From Rhodospirillales bacterium (GTDB lineage: Bacteria; Pseudomonadota; Alphaproteobacteria; Rhodospirillales; Casp-alpha2), in assembly GCA_021775095.1 (NCBI GenBank), contig JAJFII010000070.1:1-64000 (forward strand): a DNA stretch of 64,000 nt, read 5' to 3'. The stretch's first letter is position 1, and each line of letters starts with the position of its first letter. Made by a program: the position numbers and the translations under genes. Shown one piece after another: positions 43,261-52,530 of this stretch. Below the pieces are notes generated by a model. The model made no database searches and was not told where the DNA came from. It worked only from the letters and a program-made list of their open reading frames with translations.

Positions 43261-43336
43261 GAGGCATCAGATTGGCACGATTTTGTCGTGTCGTTAGGTG
43301 GGTTTCCCAGGACCAGCCTGTCTGATGCCTCTTTTT
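43261..43336 (+). ncRNA. Candidate small structured RNA with three-way junction
   Basis: GAGGCATCAGA (43261-43271) pairs perfectly with TCTGATGCCTC (43321-43331), an 11-bp closing stem. Inside are two hairpins: 43275-43280 with 43286-43291, and 43299-43302 with 43306-43309 reinforced by 43296-43298 with 43317-43319. TTTTTATTAT follows on the plus strand, as in an intrinsic terminator. No known family was recognised. Expression and direction are inferred from the T run only. Confidence 0.4.
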
Positions 43337-43656
43337 ATTATCAAAGCAGCGAATCGGGCGCAACCGTTTTTTTCCTTGAATCATAACAGCTTAGACCCTG
43401 GCCATCGAATTGGATTCCGGGCCTTAAACTATTGAGTCGTTTCAAGGGGTTAAGGCGACGGCAAGATCTTTGCCAAAGGGCCCCATTGACAGGTTTTGTT
43501 CACGCGGCCGTCGGCAGATCTTGTTAAAGCCAACCGTCGGGGCCAAAATTTGGCTTCGATTCGCGGCGCAGATACCGGCAGTTAAATTAGCAAATAAGGA
43601 GCGGGCCCTGTGCCGGTCATCCGGATCTCTTGTCCGATCCGGCGCTCCGATCCGGC

Positions 43657-44715
43657 TCACGGGCGGCGCGGCATTAAAACCCAGTAGTCAAAATCCAGCA
43701 GGGTGGCCGCCAGATATTTCCCGTCGCCGTCTGTTAGGGGAAACGCGCTGTTGTCCTGATCCTTAGTGGCAACGGTCCTCAGCCGCAGGGCACCGATGTC
43801 CCTGCGGCCCGGCAGTTCGGATTTCTCAATGACTTCCGACCAGGCAGAAATGGTATCGCCGGCAAAGGCCGGGTTACAATGGGTGCCGCCATTTATCGCG
43901 ACAATTTTGAATCCATTGGCGAGCCCGTTGAACGACAGGGCGCGGGCCAGACTGATAATGTGTCCGCCATATATCAGGCGACGACCAAACCGGCTTTCAC
44001 CTTGGGCAAATTGATTAAAATGGACCTTGGCGGTATTTTGATAAAGCCGGGTTGCCATCATATGTTCAGCTTCCTCTATGGTCATGCCGTCCACATGATT
44101 TATTTTTTCGCCAACTTGATAGTCTTCAAACAGATGTTCGGAGCCCGCCAGATCCGTCTCATAAGTGCTGAGATCAAATTCGGACGGGACCGTGAAATCG
44201 GTGACCGTGAGGTGTGTTGGCAATTGGGGAACGGACGGTTCTGGAGGCACCGCCTTCGGGTTTCGTTTGTTGACCATAACCCAACGGACATAATCAACCA
44301 CCATATCGCCATGCTGATTACGGCCTTGCGAGTGGATATAAACGACCCCGGTTTTGCCGCTGGAGTTCTCCTTTAGGCCGATTATTTGTGAGCGGGCAAT
44401 CACCGTGTCGCCTGGATAGACAAGGCCGCCAAAGGTGGCCGCCGCATATCCCAGATTGGCCACCGCATTTACCGAGACGTCTGCTACTGTTTTTCCAAAA
44501 ACCATATGGAAAACCAACAGGTCGTCGAGGGGAGCCCCCTCTAATCCCAGGTTCATGGCAAAGATGTCGGACGAATTGAGGGCAAAACGGGATCCATAAA
44601 GGGCCGTGTAGAGAGCAACGTCGCCTTCGGTCACGGTCCTTGGCGTGGCGTGGATAAATTCCTGATTGAGCGTAAAGTCCTCAAAATAATTTCCATCGGA
44701 AGTTTTTTGTGTCAT
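43657..44715 (-). CDS. mch: Mesaconyl-CoA hydratase (MaoC-like double hot-dog)
   Basis: The 352-residue protein starts with the motif NYFEDFTLNQEFIHATPRTVTEGDVALYTALYGSRFALNSSD that I associate with mesaconyl-CoA hydratase (beta-methylmalyl-CoA dehydratase) of Rhodobacter. It has two MaoC-type hot-dog halves, the second with NHVDGMTIEEAEHMMATRLYQNTAKVHFN. It interconverts mesaconyl-CoA and beta-methylmalyl-CoA in the ethylmalonyl-CoA pathway. The gene follows the malyl-CoA lyase family gene by nine bases, which supports the assignment. No other gene of that pathway (ccr, ecm, mcd) is in the window. Confidence 0.9.
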   Translation of the reverse strand: MTQKTSDGNYFEDFTLNQEFIHATPRTVTEGDVALYTALYGSRFALNSSDIFAMNLGLEGAPLDDLLVFHMVFGKTVADVSVNAVANLGYAAATFGGLVYPGDTVIARSQIIGLKENSSGKTGVVYIHSQGRNQHGDMVVDYVRWVMVNKRNPKAVPPEPSVPQLPTHLTVTDFTVPSEFDLSTYETDLAGSEHLFEDYQVGEKINHVDGMTIEEAEHMMATRLYQNTAKVHFNQFAQGESRFGRRLIYGGHIISLARALSFNGLANGFKIVAINGGTHCNPAFAGDTISAWSEVIEKSELPGRRDIGALRLRTVATKDQDNSAFPLTDGDGKYLAATLLDFDYWVLMPRRP

Positions 44716-44724
44716 TCGGGTTTC

Positions 44725-45594
44725 CTATTCTTCCCTCTCGGCGATGGCTTCGGCCATGGCAACCAGGTAGGTGGCGCTCTCAACGTGAAGGTTCTCGATG
44801 AGTTTTCCTTCAACAACAACAACCCCCTGGCCCTGGCGTGCTGCCGCTTCATGGGCCGCAATAATGCGCCGCGACCAGGCAATGTCTTCAGGCGACGGCG
44901 CATATACCGAATTGGCCATATCGATGGTTTTTGGGTGGATCAGTGTTTTTCCATCCATGCCCATCTCCTTGCCCTGGATACAAGCCCTACGAAACCCGGC
45001 CTCATCATTCAAATCCAAATGGACGCCGTCCAAAATCGCAATACCCGCCGCGTGGGCCGCCAGAACGCACAGCTCCAACGACAGTAAAAACGGTAACCGA
45101 TCCTTGGTATGAGCGGCATTCAGGTCTTTCGCCAGGTCGGACGTGCCCAAAACCAAGCCACCCACCCGGTCGTTGGCAAAGGCGATTTCCTCCGCATGAA
45201 GAATGCCCAGGGGTGTTTCCATCATGCACCAAATCGCCAGGTCAGGCGGGGCGCCCGCATCATCGAGGACCGAAATCGCGTCTTCAACCATCGTTTTGGT
45301 TTCAATCTTTGGCAACAAAACCGCATCGGCACCGATCAATGCAACCGCCTTTAAATCGGCCTCTCCCCACGCGCTGTCCAACCCGTTGACCCGGACAATT
45401 AGCTCGCGTCTGCCATATCCACCCTGGCGAACGGCATCACAGATCTGGCTTCGTGCGGTTGCTTTTGCATCCGGCGTAACGGCATCCTCCAAGTCGAGAA
45501 TCAGACCATCGGCCTTTAACCCACGGCCTTTTTCCAGGGCGCGGGCGTTGGAGCCAGGCATGTAAAGGACGGATCTCCGGGGACGATTTTGCAT
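44725..45594 (-). CDS. CitE-like CoA ester lyase / (S)-malyl-CoA thioesterase family
   Basis: The 289-residue protein has the CitE fold signature RRSVLYMPGSNARALEKGRGLKADGLILDLEDAV, then VRVNGLDSAWGEADL, a metal-site glutamate in MMETPLGIL, and the late GMDGKTLIHPKTI. In companies with mch, relatives are either beta-methylmalyl-CoA lyase (Mcl1) or malyl-CoA thioesterase (Mcl2). The opening, RRSVLYMPGSN rather than Mcl1-like RPNRCQLFGPGS, favours the Mcl2/CitE side. The ATG at 45594 is chosen because the residues before it are not conserved. Its upstream region (78 bases) is shared with divergent pdxY. Confidence 0.85.
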   Translation of the reverse strand: MQNRPRRSVLYMPGSNARALEKGRGLKADGLILDLEDAVTPDAKATARSQICDAVRQGGYGRRELIVRVNGLDSAWGEADLKAVALIGADAVLLPKIETKTMVEDAISVLDDAGAPPDLAIWCMMETPLGILHAEEIAFANDRVGGLVLGTSDLAKDLNAAHTKDRLPFLLSLELCVLAAHAAGIAILDGVHLDLNDEAGFRRACIQGKEMGMDGKTLIHPKTIDMANSVYAPSPEDIAWSRRIIAAHEAAARQGQGVVVVEGKLIENLHVESATYLVAMAEAIAEREE

Positions 45595-45672
45595 AGGCCA
45601 AGAACCTTCGCAGTTGCACAAAAATGTAAGGGGACACTACAATTACCGGGGGCTTTATGGCAAGGTCGAGGA

Positions 45673-46548
45673 ATGTCTATTTTATCCGTGCAATCCCATG
45701 TCACCTATGGCCATGTCGGCAATTCGGCGGCGGTTTTTATTTTGCAGTCGCTGGGCCATCGGGTATGGCCAGTTCATACGGTTCAGTTAAGCAATCATCC
45801 CGGTTACCCCCATGTGGGCGGTGGTGTGGTGCCGGCCGAGCAGTTGACAGCCATCTTCAATGGCCTGCGGGATAACAACTGGTTGGATGAATGTGCAGCC
45901 GTGCTTGGCGGGTATATGGGGTCATTGGAAAATGCTGACGCCACGTTAAAGGCGGTTGGCTTGGTAAAACACCATCAGCCGGAAGCGTTTTATATCTGCG
46001 ATCCGGTCATTGGTGATCGGCCGGAGGGCGTCTATGTGCCCAAAGAGATCATCGATTTTTACCGCGATCAGGCTTTGCCCGAAGCAGATGTTTTCACACC
46101 CAATCTGTTTGAGCTGGAAATATTAAGCGGCGCCGCTGTTTCATCTGTCGAGGATATTTGTGCTGCCGCCCGGACCCTGATTAAACGCGGCCCGCAAATT
46201 GTCATTGTCACTTCCCTATTGACGCAAACGCCGGGCGGTGGGTTGGCAACCCTTTTGGTCACCGATAACCAGGCATGGCATGTGGAGACCCCCCTGTATC
46301 CCTGCAAGGCAAAGGGTGCTGGTGATGTTTTTGCGGCCCTTTGGACCGGCCACTGGTTAAACGGAAATCCGCCTGAAGCCGCATTGGCTCGGGCCGTATC
46401 GGGAGTGTGTTCGCTGGTAAAAGCGACGGCGGATGCGTCGGTAACGGGCCCGGTGACCCAGGTCTCTCGGTCGGCGGAGTTACCCGTCGTTGGCCATATT
46501 AATGAGGCATTGGCACCGACACCCTTTTATAGGCCGAATTTGCTTTAG
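45673..46548 (+). CDS. pdxY: Pyridoxal kinase
   Basis: The 291-residue ribokinase-family protein begins MSILSVQSHVTYGHVGNSAAVF, the PdxY N-terminal motif, with QLSNHPGYPHVGG, the GDRPEGVYVPKEI segment, TPNLFELEIL, and the ATP-site KGAGDVFAALWTG with catalytic Asp. It phosphorylates pyridoxal in vitamin B6 salvage. The ATG is preceded by GAGGA; 28 codons of upstream open frame show no resemblance. Transcribed divergently from the lyase gene and probably alone. Confidence 0.95.
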   Translation: MSILSVQSHVTYGHVGNSAAVFILQSLGHRVWPVHTVQLSNHPGYPHVGGGVVPAEQLTAIFNGLRDNNWLDECAAVLGGYMGSLENADATLKAVGLVKHHQPEAFYICDPVIGDRPEGVYVPKEIIDFYRDQALPEADVFTPNLFELEILSGAAVSSVEDICAAARTLIKRGPQIVIVTSLLTQTPGGGLATLLVTDNQAWHVETPLYPCKAKGAGDVFAALWTGHWLNGNPPEAALARAVSGVCSLVKATADASVTGPVTQVSRSAELPVVGHINEALAPTPFYRPNLL

Positions 46549-46811
46549 CACTATTTTTCAAAGGCGTACGGATACCCGTGGTGGCGTGCAACGGGCCGCC
46601 AGTCCTGGGAGAAATTGACATTTTCATAAATCAACATCATGCCTGTTCAGGAAATTGTCCAAAGAAGCGAGTTCTCAGTTATTAATTCTCTTTATGAGAT
46701 AATTCCCTTTCGAATTCCAAAATTACCTATTATGGTATGATTCCAAATATGATGCGGAAGTCTTTTAACCAGGAAATAACCAAATCGACGGCGCGGTATA
46801 AGAAGGGCTTG

Positions 46812-47324
46812 ATGACGAATTATTTGAAGGATGTCAGCATACTCATTGTCGATGATCAGGATTTTATCCGGTCCGTCATACGGCAAATACTGAAGGTTTT
46901 GGGGTGTTCAAAAATTAAGGATGCCTCCAGCGGCAAACAGGCGTGGGATATGACTGCCGCCCTTAAACCGGATGTGATCATAACCGATTGGCAAATGGTG
47001 CCCATGAGCGGATTGGATTTGGCCCGTCGTTTGCGAACGGATCCACACAGTCCGGACCCTTTTATTCCGATCATCATGATGACCGGTTATGGGGAAGTCG
47101 ATCGGGTCATTGAGGCGCGGGACATCGGCGTCAATGAATATGTGATTAAACCCATTTCCGCCAAATCCCTTTACTCCCGCATTCAAGCCATAATCGAGCA
47201 CCCGCGGGATTTTGTCCGCACGAATAACTATTTCGGGCCCGACCGGAGACGGCGGACGAAAGCGGTTGCCATCGACCGCCGCCGTTCCGAGAGCCTGAAG
47301 TTAGCCAAAGCCGTTAATCAGTAA
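46812..47324 (+). CDS. Single-domain response regulator
   Basis: The 170-residue protein has a receiver domain (ILIVDDQDFIRSVIRQIL; acceptor Asp in VIITDWQMVPMSGLDLA; Lys in EYVIKPISAKSL) and a short basic tail containing YFGPDRRRRTK and DRRRSE. This tail is common among alphaproteobacterial CheY-like regulators and has no DNA-binding domain. The ATG at 46812 has AAGGG four bases upstream; an earlier ATG (46737) lacks a site. No kinase is next to it. Output is unknown. Confidence 0.88.
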   Translation: MTNYLKDVSILIVDDQDFIRSVIRQILKVLGCSKIKDASSGKQAWDMTAALKPDVIITDWQMVPMSGLDLARRLRTDPHSPDPFIPIIMMTGYGEVDRVIEARDIGVNEYVIKPISAKSLYSRIQAIIEHPRDFVRTNNYFGPDRRRRTKAVAIDRRRSESLKLAKAVNQ

Positions 47325-47366
47325 GGCAATTGCCGGACCGCTGCCGACGGGTCGGTCAGACGTCGG

Positions 47367-48398
47367 TTAGGCGGCTTTTCGCAAATGCAGACGGACCAGT
47401 TCCTCGGCGATTTGCACCGTATTCAGGGCTGCGCCCTTGCGCAGGTTATCGGACACAATCCACAAGTTGAGACCCGAATCGACCGACGGGTCGGAACGGA
47501 TCCGCGACACATAAACCGGATCTTCGCCGGCACATTCCTGTGGTGTCACATAACCACCGTTTTCCCGGTGATCAATCACGGTCACACCCGGTGCCCGTTC
47601 CAGCACAGCCCGCGCCCGCTTCTCATCGATCTCTTTTTCAAATTCCAGGTTAACGGCCTCTCCGTGGCCGATGAAGGTTGGTATCCGGACGCAGGTCGCC
47701 GACACCTTGATTTTTGGATCCAGGATTTTTTTGGTCTCGACGATCATCTTCCATTCTTCTTTGGTTGACCCGTCATCCATGAACACATCAATGTGCGGTA
47801 TCGCGTTAAAAGCAATTTGTTTTGTAAAAATTTCCTGGTGTTGTTGGGCCGGCTGGTTGACAAAAATACCCTTGGTCTGGTTGAACAGTTCATCCATAGC
47901 CGGTTTGCCGCCGCCGGACGTGGATTGGTAGGTCGAGACAACAATTCGTTTGATGGTCGCCAGATCATGCAAGGGTTTTAAGGCGACCAGCATTTGAATG
48001 GTCGAGCAGTTGGGGTTGGCTATGATGCCGCGTTTGGTGTATCCGGCGATCGCACCCGGGTTAACTTCCGGAATGATCAACGGCACATCCGGGTCCATCC
48101 GGAACTGCGACGTATTATCAATGACAACCGCCCCGGCCTTGGTCGCGATCGGCACAAATTTGGCAGATACGGACGCGCCTGGTGAAGACAGCACAATATC
48201 CGTTCCGGCAAAATCATACCCGTCCAGATTTTGTACCGTCAGGACTTCATCTTCGCCGTAGGAGATTTCAGTACCGACAGATTTTGCGGAGGCCAGCGCG
48301 ACAACTTCGTCGGCCGGAAACTTCCGTTCGGCCATTATGGAAAGGGCTTCCCGCCCGACATTTCCCGTGGCCCCGACAACAGCAACTTTGTAACCCAT
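47367..48398 (-). CDS. asd: Aspartate-semialdehyde dehydrogenase
   Basis: The 343-residue enzyme starts MGYKVAVVGATGNVGREALSIMAERKFP and has the active-site cysteine in ANPNCSTIQM and the GGYVTPQECAGEDPVYVSRIR end. It reduces aspartyl phosphate to the semialdehyde for lysine, threonine and methionine. A terminator (48452-48474) and a 36-codon gene separate it from leuB, so it should have its own promoter in the gap. Confidence 0.98.
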   Translation of the reverse strand: MGYKVAVVGATGNVGREALSIMAERKFPADEVVALASAKSVGTEISYGEDEVLTVQNLDGYDFAGTDIVLSSPGASVSAKFVPIATKAGAVVIDNTSQFRMDPDVPLIIPEVNPGAIAGYTKRGIIANPNCSTIQMLVALKPLHDLATIKRIVVSTYQSTSGGGKPAMDELFNQTKGIFVNQPAQQHQEIFTKQIAFNAIPHIDVFMDDGSTKEEWKMIVETKKILDPKIKVSATCVRIPTFIGHGEAVNLEFEKEIDEKRARAVLERAPGVTVIDHRENGGYVTPQECAGEDPVYVSRIRSDPSVDSGLNLWIVSDNLRKGAALNTVQIAEELVRLHLRKAA

Positions 48399-48451
48399 TT
48401 TTAACTCCTTTTCGTTTTGGCCCGATCACAAACGAACTTTACCAAAACGAC

Positions 48452-48474
48452 AAAAGCCCGCGGTTTTCGCGGGC
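48452..48474 (-). terminator. Terminator between the 36-codon gene and asd
   Basis: GCCCGCG (48456-48462) pairs with CGCGGGC (48468-48474) across a five-base loop. Read on the minus strand the stem is followed by TTTTGTC, typical of a factor-independent terminator. It ends the small transcription unit upstream of asd. Confidence 0.75.
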
Positions 48475-48502
48475 CGGTTCCTAAATAAACACGATTGCCC
48501 GC

Positions 48503-48613
48503 TTATGGCGTGGTTGGTTTGGATTTGATTGTGGTTGTCAGTGAGGCGGGTTGGCCCGTCCGCAGTGCGGCTGGCCGGTCCATAGACGTGAATTTTTCAA
48601 ATAAAATCATCAT
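48503..48613 (-). CDS. Small orphan gene, 36 residues
   Basis: The predicted peptide starts MMILFEKFTSMDRPAALR and continues with TGQPASLTTTIK to a Pro-rich end. GAGGA stands four bases before the first ATG, a good ribosome site. The gene lies between a strong leuB terminator (48645-48684) and another terminator (48452-48474), so it behaves like an independent small unit. No family is recognised. It might be a leader peptide, but it has no run of Leu codons and is too far from asd for a classic attenuator. Confidence 0.5.
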   Translation of the reverse strand: MMILFEKFTSMDRPAALRTGQPASLTTTIKSKPTTP

Positions 48614-48644
48614 CAATTCCTCAAAATCGCGGCCAGATGTAAAC

Positions 48645-48684
48645 GAAAAAAGTTTTCGATGCAAGCTTTTGCACTTGCATCGAA
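48645..48684 (-). terminator. Intrinsic terminator of the leuCDB operon
   Basis: TTCGATGCAAG (48655-48665) pairs perfectly with CTTGCATCGAA (48674-48684), an 11-bp stem with an eight-base loop. On the minus strand it is followed by AACTTTTTTCG. It begins 13 bases after the leuB stop. Confidence 0.9.
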
Positions 48685-48696
48685 GTAACGTTTCCA

Positions 48697-49806
48697 TCAG
48701 GCGGCTAACTTGTCCAGTTCCTGGGTCACCGCATCGCCCATCTGGGTACACGATACCAAAGTCATGCCGTCCTGCATGATATCGCCGGTCCTCAGGCCGT
48801 TGGCCAAAACGTTTTTGACTGCCTGTTCGATATAATCGGCATCTTCGCCCATATCGAAGCTGTAGCGGAGCGTCATGGCATAGGACAAAATCATCGCCAG
48901 GGGATTGGCTTTGTCTTGACCGGCAATGTCCGGGGCCGAACCGTGTACCGGTTCGTACATGGCTTTGCGGCGGCCGTCCGCATCGGCAGCGCCTAAGGAT
49001 GCCGATGGCAACATGCCCAAGGACCCGGTCAGCATGGCAGCGCAATCGGAAAGAATATCACCAAACAGATTATCCGTGACAATGACGTCAAATTGTTTGG
49101 GTTCGCGCACCAACTGCATGGCGCAGTTATCGGCGTACATATGCTCCAGCGCAATATCGGGATAATCATTACCGACTGTCGTCGCAATTTCGCGCCACAA
49201 AACCCCGGTCTCCATGACATTGGCTTTTTCAACCGATGTCAGCTTGCCACCCCGTTTGCCGGCCAGCTCGAAGGCCGCGCGGACAACCCGTTCGATCTCG
49301 AGCTCCGTATAGCGTTGGGTGTCGACGGCCTCGCGAACCCCATCGGCATTGACCGACACGCCACGCGGTTGACCGAAATAAACGCCCGCCGTCAGTTCGC
49401 GGACAATCATGATGTCGAGGTCAGAAACCAGCTCTGTTTTCAGGCTTGACGCTTCGGCCAGCGCCGGCATCACCGTTGCCGGGCGTAAATTGGCAAACAG
49501 ATCCAGCTCCTTGCGAATTTTTAAAAGCCCGGCTTCGGGGCGGGCATCGCGGGCCACGTTATCCCATTTTGGTCCACCGACAGCGCCGAGCAAAACCGCA
49601 TCCACATTAAAAGCTTTTTCGAGGGTTGAGTCGGCCAACGACGTGCCATGCACATCATAGGCAGATCCGCCCACGAGGTCTTCTTCCACATCGAAGGAAA
49701 CGTGACGGCGTTTGTCCATCCATTCGATCACATGACGGACCTGGCCCATCACTTCTTTGCCAATGCCGTCACCGGGCAGGAAAAGCATTTTTTTATTGGA
49801 ACTCAT
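48697..49806 (-). CDS. leuB: 3-isopropylmalate dehydrogenase
   Basis: The 369-residue enzyme has [34 protein letters not shown], the substrate/metal site [26 protein letters not shown] and [18 protein letters not shown]. It oxidises 3-isopropylmalate to the leucine precursor. The ATG at 49806 is preferred; a TTG seven codons upstream is the alternative. It follows leuD by 39 bases and ends at a strong terminator. Confidence 0.98.
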   Translation of the reverse strand: MSSNKKMLFLPGDGIGKEVMGQVRHVIEWMDKRRHVSFDVEEDLVGGSAYDVHGTSLADSTLEKAFNVDAVLLGAVGGPKWDNVARDARPEAGLLKIRKELDLFANLRPATVMPALAEASSLKTELVSDLDIMIVRELTAGVYFGQPRGVSVNADGVREAVDTQRYTELEIERVVRAAFELAGKRGGKLTSVEKANVMETGVLWREIATTVGNDYPDIALEHMYADNCAMQLVREPKQFDVIVTDNLFGDILSDCAAMLTGSLGMLPSASLGAADADGRRKAMYEPVHGSAPDIAGQDKANPLAMILSYAMTLRYSFDMGEDADYIEQAVKNVLANGLRTGDIMQDGMTLVSCTQMGDAVTQELDKLAA

Positions 49807-49845
49807 AAGCGGTTTCTTCTTTCTCAAAGGCTATCGAAATAACAA

Positions 49846-50469
49846 TTAAACGGTGGCGGCGCCGGCAATCCAGGGCTGGGAGGCTTTTTGTTTGTCTTCA
49901 AAACTGTCGACCTTATCGGCTTTTTGCAGGGTCAAACCGACATCATCAAGGCCGTTCAACAAAAGGTGTTTTTTAAAGGCATCAATCCCAAAGGTGACCG
50001 TGCCACCGTCTGGCCCTTCAATGGTCTGATTTTCCAGGTCAATGGACAGTGTCGCATTGGCACCGCGTTCCGCATCGTCCATCAGGTTGTCCAGATCTTC
50101 CTTGGAAACCTTGATCGGCAGGATACCGTTTTTAAAACAGTTGTTATAAAATATGTCGGCGAAGGAGGTGGAAATCACACAGCGTATACCGAAATCAAGC
50201 AGCGCCCACGGCGCATGTTCCCGCGACGATCCACAACCAAAGTTGTCGCCGGCGACGATAATTTGCGCTTTGCGATAGGCCGGTTTGTTGAGGACAAAAT
50301 CCGGATTTTCATTGCCGTCCCGGTCAAACCGCATTTCATCAAACAGGTTCCTGCCGAGGCCCGAGCGTTTGATGGTTTTCAGGAAGTTTTTTGGGATGAT
50401 CATATCGGTGTCGACGTTGATCATGTTCATGGGCGCGGCAACGCCGGTTAATTTATCGAACTTTTCCAT
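49846..50469 (-). CDS. leuD: 3-isopropylmalate dehydratase small subunit
   Basis: The 207-residue subunit has the swivel-domain motif [33 protein letters not shown] and [16 protein letters not shown]. With LeuC it isomerises 2- to 3-isopropylmalate. It starts with AAAGGGAG at good spacing, 16 bases after leuC. Length is normal. Confidence 0.98.
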   Translation of the reverse strand: MEKFDKLTGVAAPMNMINVDTDMIIPKNFLKTIKRSGLGRNLFDEMRFDRDGNENPDFVLNKPAYRKAQIIVAGDNFGCGSSREHAPWALLDFGIRCVISTSFADIFYNNCFKNGILPIKVSKEDLDNLMDDAERGANATLSIDLENQTIEGPDGGTVTFGIDAFKKHLLLNGLDDVGLTLQKADKVDSFEDKQKASQPWIAGAATV

Positions 50470-50485
50470 TGGTTATCTCCCTTTC

Positions 50486-51889
50486 CTAAAGATCGCGCAC
50501 ATCGGCCAAATGGCCGCTTACGGCGGCGGCGGCGGCCATGGCCGGGCTGACCAGATGGGTGCGCCCGCCAAATCCCTGACGGCCCTTGAAGTTGCGGTTG
50601 GATGTGGAGGCACAACGCTGGCCGGGCTCAAGCCGGTCATCGTTCATCGCCAGGCACATGGAACAACCCGGGTCGCGCCACTCAAAGCCGGACTCGACCA
50701 GGATTTTATCCAGGCCTTCTTCTTCCGCCTGTTCTTTGACCAGGCCGGAGCCCGGAACCACCAGGGCGCGAACCCCGTCGGCAACTTTGCGGCCTTTCGC
50801 CACTTCGGCCGCCGCACGAATGTCTTCGATGCGACCGTTGGTGCACGATCCGATAAACACCGTATCAATGACCACTTCCTGCATGGCCATACCGGCTTTA
50901 AGGCCCATGTAATCAAGCGATGCCTGGGCCGCTTGCTGTTTGCCGGGGTCGGCAAAGTCGGCCGGATAAGGAACATTGCCGGTGATCGGCGCGACGTCTT
51001 CGGGGCTGGTGCCCCAGGTGACTTGCGGCACAATCTCGGATACGTCGAGGGTTACTTCTTTGTCGTAAACCGCGCCTTCATCCGACGGCAGGGTTTTCCA
51101 GAACTCAACCGCCTGTTCCCAGGCACCGGCTTTTGGCGACATGGGACGGCCCATGAGATAATCAAAGGTCGTTTGGTCGGGGGCAATCAGTCCAGCGCGG
51201 GCACCGCCTTCGATGGTCATATTGCAAACCGTCATCCGGCCTTCCATGGACAGGTCACGGATCGCCTGGCCGGTGAACTCAATGACGTAACCGGTGCCAC
51301 CGGCGGTGCCGATTTTACCAATCAATGCCAGAACCAGATCCTTGGCCGTGCAGGCCTCGGGCAGGGCGCCTTCAACGGTGATCCGCATGTTCTTCAAGGG
51401 ACTTTGCAACAGGGTCTGGGTTGCCAGAACGTGTTCAACTTCCGACGTTCCGATGCCAAAGGCCAGAGACCCGAAAGCACCGTGGGTGGCGGTGTGGCTA
51501 TCGCCGCACACGGTTGTTGTGCCAGGCAGGGTGAACCCCTGTTCCGGGCCAATAATATGGACAACGCCCTGGCGAATATCCTGCAGATCGAACAGGGGAA
51601 CACCAAACTCCTTACAGTTTTTCTGCAGGGTTTCGACCTGAATGCGGCCCTCTTCGTTTTCGATGGTCTTGGTACGGTCCGTGGTCGGCACATTGTGATC
51701 GGGCACGGCCAGGGTCAGGTCCGGGCGGCGGACCTTGCGGCCGGCGTTCTTCAGACCCTCAAAGGCCTGCGGGCTGGTCACTTCATGCACCAGATGGCGG
51801 TCGATGTAGAGCAGGCAGGTACCGTCGTCCTGAACATCGACCAAATGATTTTCCCAGATTTTGTCGAAAAGTGTTTTTGGGCTCGACAT
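50486..51889 (-). CDS. leuC: 3-isopropylmalate dehydratase large subunit
   Basis: The 467-residue aconitase-family subunit carries [32 protein letters not shown], the cluster-binding [13 protein letters not shown] and the GCSMCLAMN-type end ([11 protein letters not shown]), giving three cluster cysteines. GGGAGG stands before the start. It begins the leuC-leuD-leuB operon. Confidence 0.98.
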   Translation of the reverse strand: MSSPKTLFDKIWENHLVDVQDDGTCLLYIDRHLVHEVTSPQAFEGLKNAGRKVRRPDLTLAVPDHNVPTTDRTKTIENEEGRIQVETLQKNCKEFGVPLFDLQDIRQGVVHIIGPEQGFTLPGTTTVCGDSHTATHGAFGSLAFGIGTSEVEHVLATQTLLQSPLKNMRITVEGALPEACTAKDLVLALIGKIGTAGGTGYVIEFTGQAIRDLSMEGRMTVCNMTIEGGARAGLIAPDQTTFDYLMGRPMSPKAGAWEQAVEFWKTLPSDEGAVYDKEVTLDVSEIVPQVTWGTSPEDVAPITGNVPYPADFADPGKQQAAQASLDYMGLKAGMAMQEVVIDTVFIGSCTNGRIEDIRAAAEVAKGRKVADGVRALVVPGSGLVKEQAEEEGLDKILVESGFEWRDPGCSMCLAMNDDRLEPGQRCASTSNRNFKGRQGFGGRTHLVSPAMAAAAAVSGHLADVRDL

Positions 51890-51924
51890 GAGACCTCCCT
51901 ATCGCGTTTTCACAACTACACCAT

Positions 51925-51947
51925 GGGTTGGCAACTTCTGCCAACCC
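51925..51947 (-). promoter_or_regulatory. Hairpin in the leuC leader
   Basis: GGGTTGGCA (51925-51933) pairs with TGCCAACCC (51939-51947) across five bases, 36 bases before leuC and 57 after rplS. No T run follows, so it is either a leader structure of leuC or the distal end of the rplS operon. No leader peptide rich in Leu was found. Confidence 0.4.
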
Positions 51948-52003
51948 CTCAATATCGCCTTAATTCTTAAATAGGCAAAACCGTCGCCCATTCAATGATT
52001 GTC

Positions 52004-52495
52004 TTACTTAGCGGTTTCGGCCCGGGCATTTCGGTCGGACTTGGCTTTTGCCTTTTTGTCTTTTTTGGCCTGACCGGAAGCTTTTTTTGCTTCGGCGGCG
52101 ACGCGCTTTTCTTCGAGCGAAATCTTGGCGGCAAAACCGGAGGTTTTTTCGGCAATCCGAGCCGATTTACCGGTGCGGCCCCGCAGATAATAGAGTTTGG
52201 CCCGACGGACGTCGCCGCGACGGACCACTTCGATGCTCTCGATGGTCGGCGAATATAACGGGAATACACGCTCGACGCCTTCGCCATAGCTCAGTTTTCG
52301 TACCGTAAAGGCCGAGTTCAGGCCGGCATTTTTTTTGGCAATGCAAACGCCTTCAAACGCCTGCACACGCTCGCGCGTCCCCTCAACAACCCGCACGTTA
52401 ACTTTTACGGTATCGCCTGGAGCAAAAATCGGTTCTGCCGTATCGGCAACCAATTTTGCAACTTGTTCCTTGTTGATTTCTTCGATGATGTTCAT
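52004..52495 (-). CDS. rplS: Ribosomal protein L19
   Basis: The 163-residue protein has the L19 core ([74 protein letters not shown]) plus a Lys/Ala-rich C-terminal extension of about 45 residues common in alphaproteobacteria. The ATG at 52495 gives the conserved [11 protein letters not shown] start; another ATG three codons upstream exists. It is the last gene of ffh-rpsP-rimM-trmD-rplS. Confidence 0.97.
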   Translation of the reverse strand: MNIIEEINKEQVAKLVADTAEPIFAPGDTVKVNVRVVEGTRERVQAFEGVCIAKKNAGLNSAFTVRKLSYGEGVERVFPLYSPTIESIEVVRRGDVRRAKLYYLRGRTGKSARIAEKTSGFAAKISLEEKRVAAEAKKASGQAKKDKKAKAKSDRNARAETAK

Positions 52496-52530
52496 GGATC
52501 TCATCCTTTGGTTTGCTATTCAAATTAAGT

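Larger units (their letters stand above)
42623..43656. other. Gene-poor kilobase between sdhC and mch
   Basis: This is the longest gap in the window. Open frames of about 90-115 codons exist on both strands, but none has a ribosome site or recognisable sequence. It contains a pair of DnaA-box-like sites (42853-42901) and a potential structured RNA (43261-43336), listed separately. The upstream regions of sdhC and any 3' region of mch also lie here. No RNase P, tmRNA or SRP RNA signature was found. Confidence 0.5.

Noticed and set aside
42913-43386. Open frames of 87-115 codons in the sdhC-mch gap
   Set aside because: No ribosome site or familiar motif, and frames on both strands overlap the structured RNA candidate.
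42623-43656. Chromosomal replication origin
   Set aside because: Only two DnaA boxes, no AT-rich unwinding region, and no typical origin neighbours (hemE, parAB, gidA).
46639-46740. 33-codon plus-strand frame ending in an ATGA overlap before the response regulator
   Set aside because: No ribosome site, and the response regulator most likely starts later, at 46812, so the overlap means little.
50285-51970. 561-codon open frame on the plus strand opposite leuC
   Set aside because: It is antisense to leuC and leuD, has no ribosome site or recognisable domain, and mirrors the high third-position GC of the true genes.
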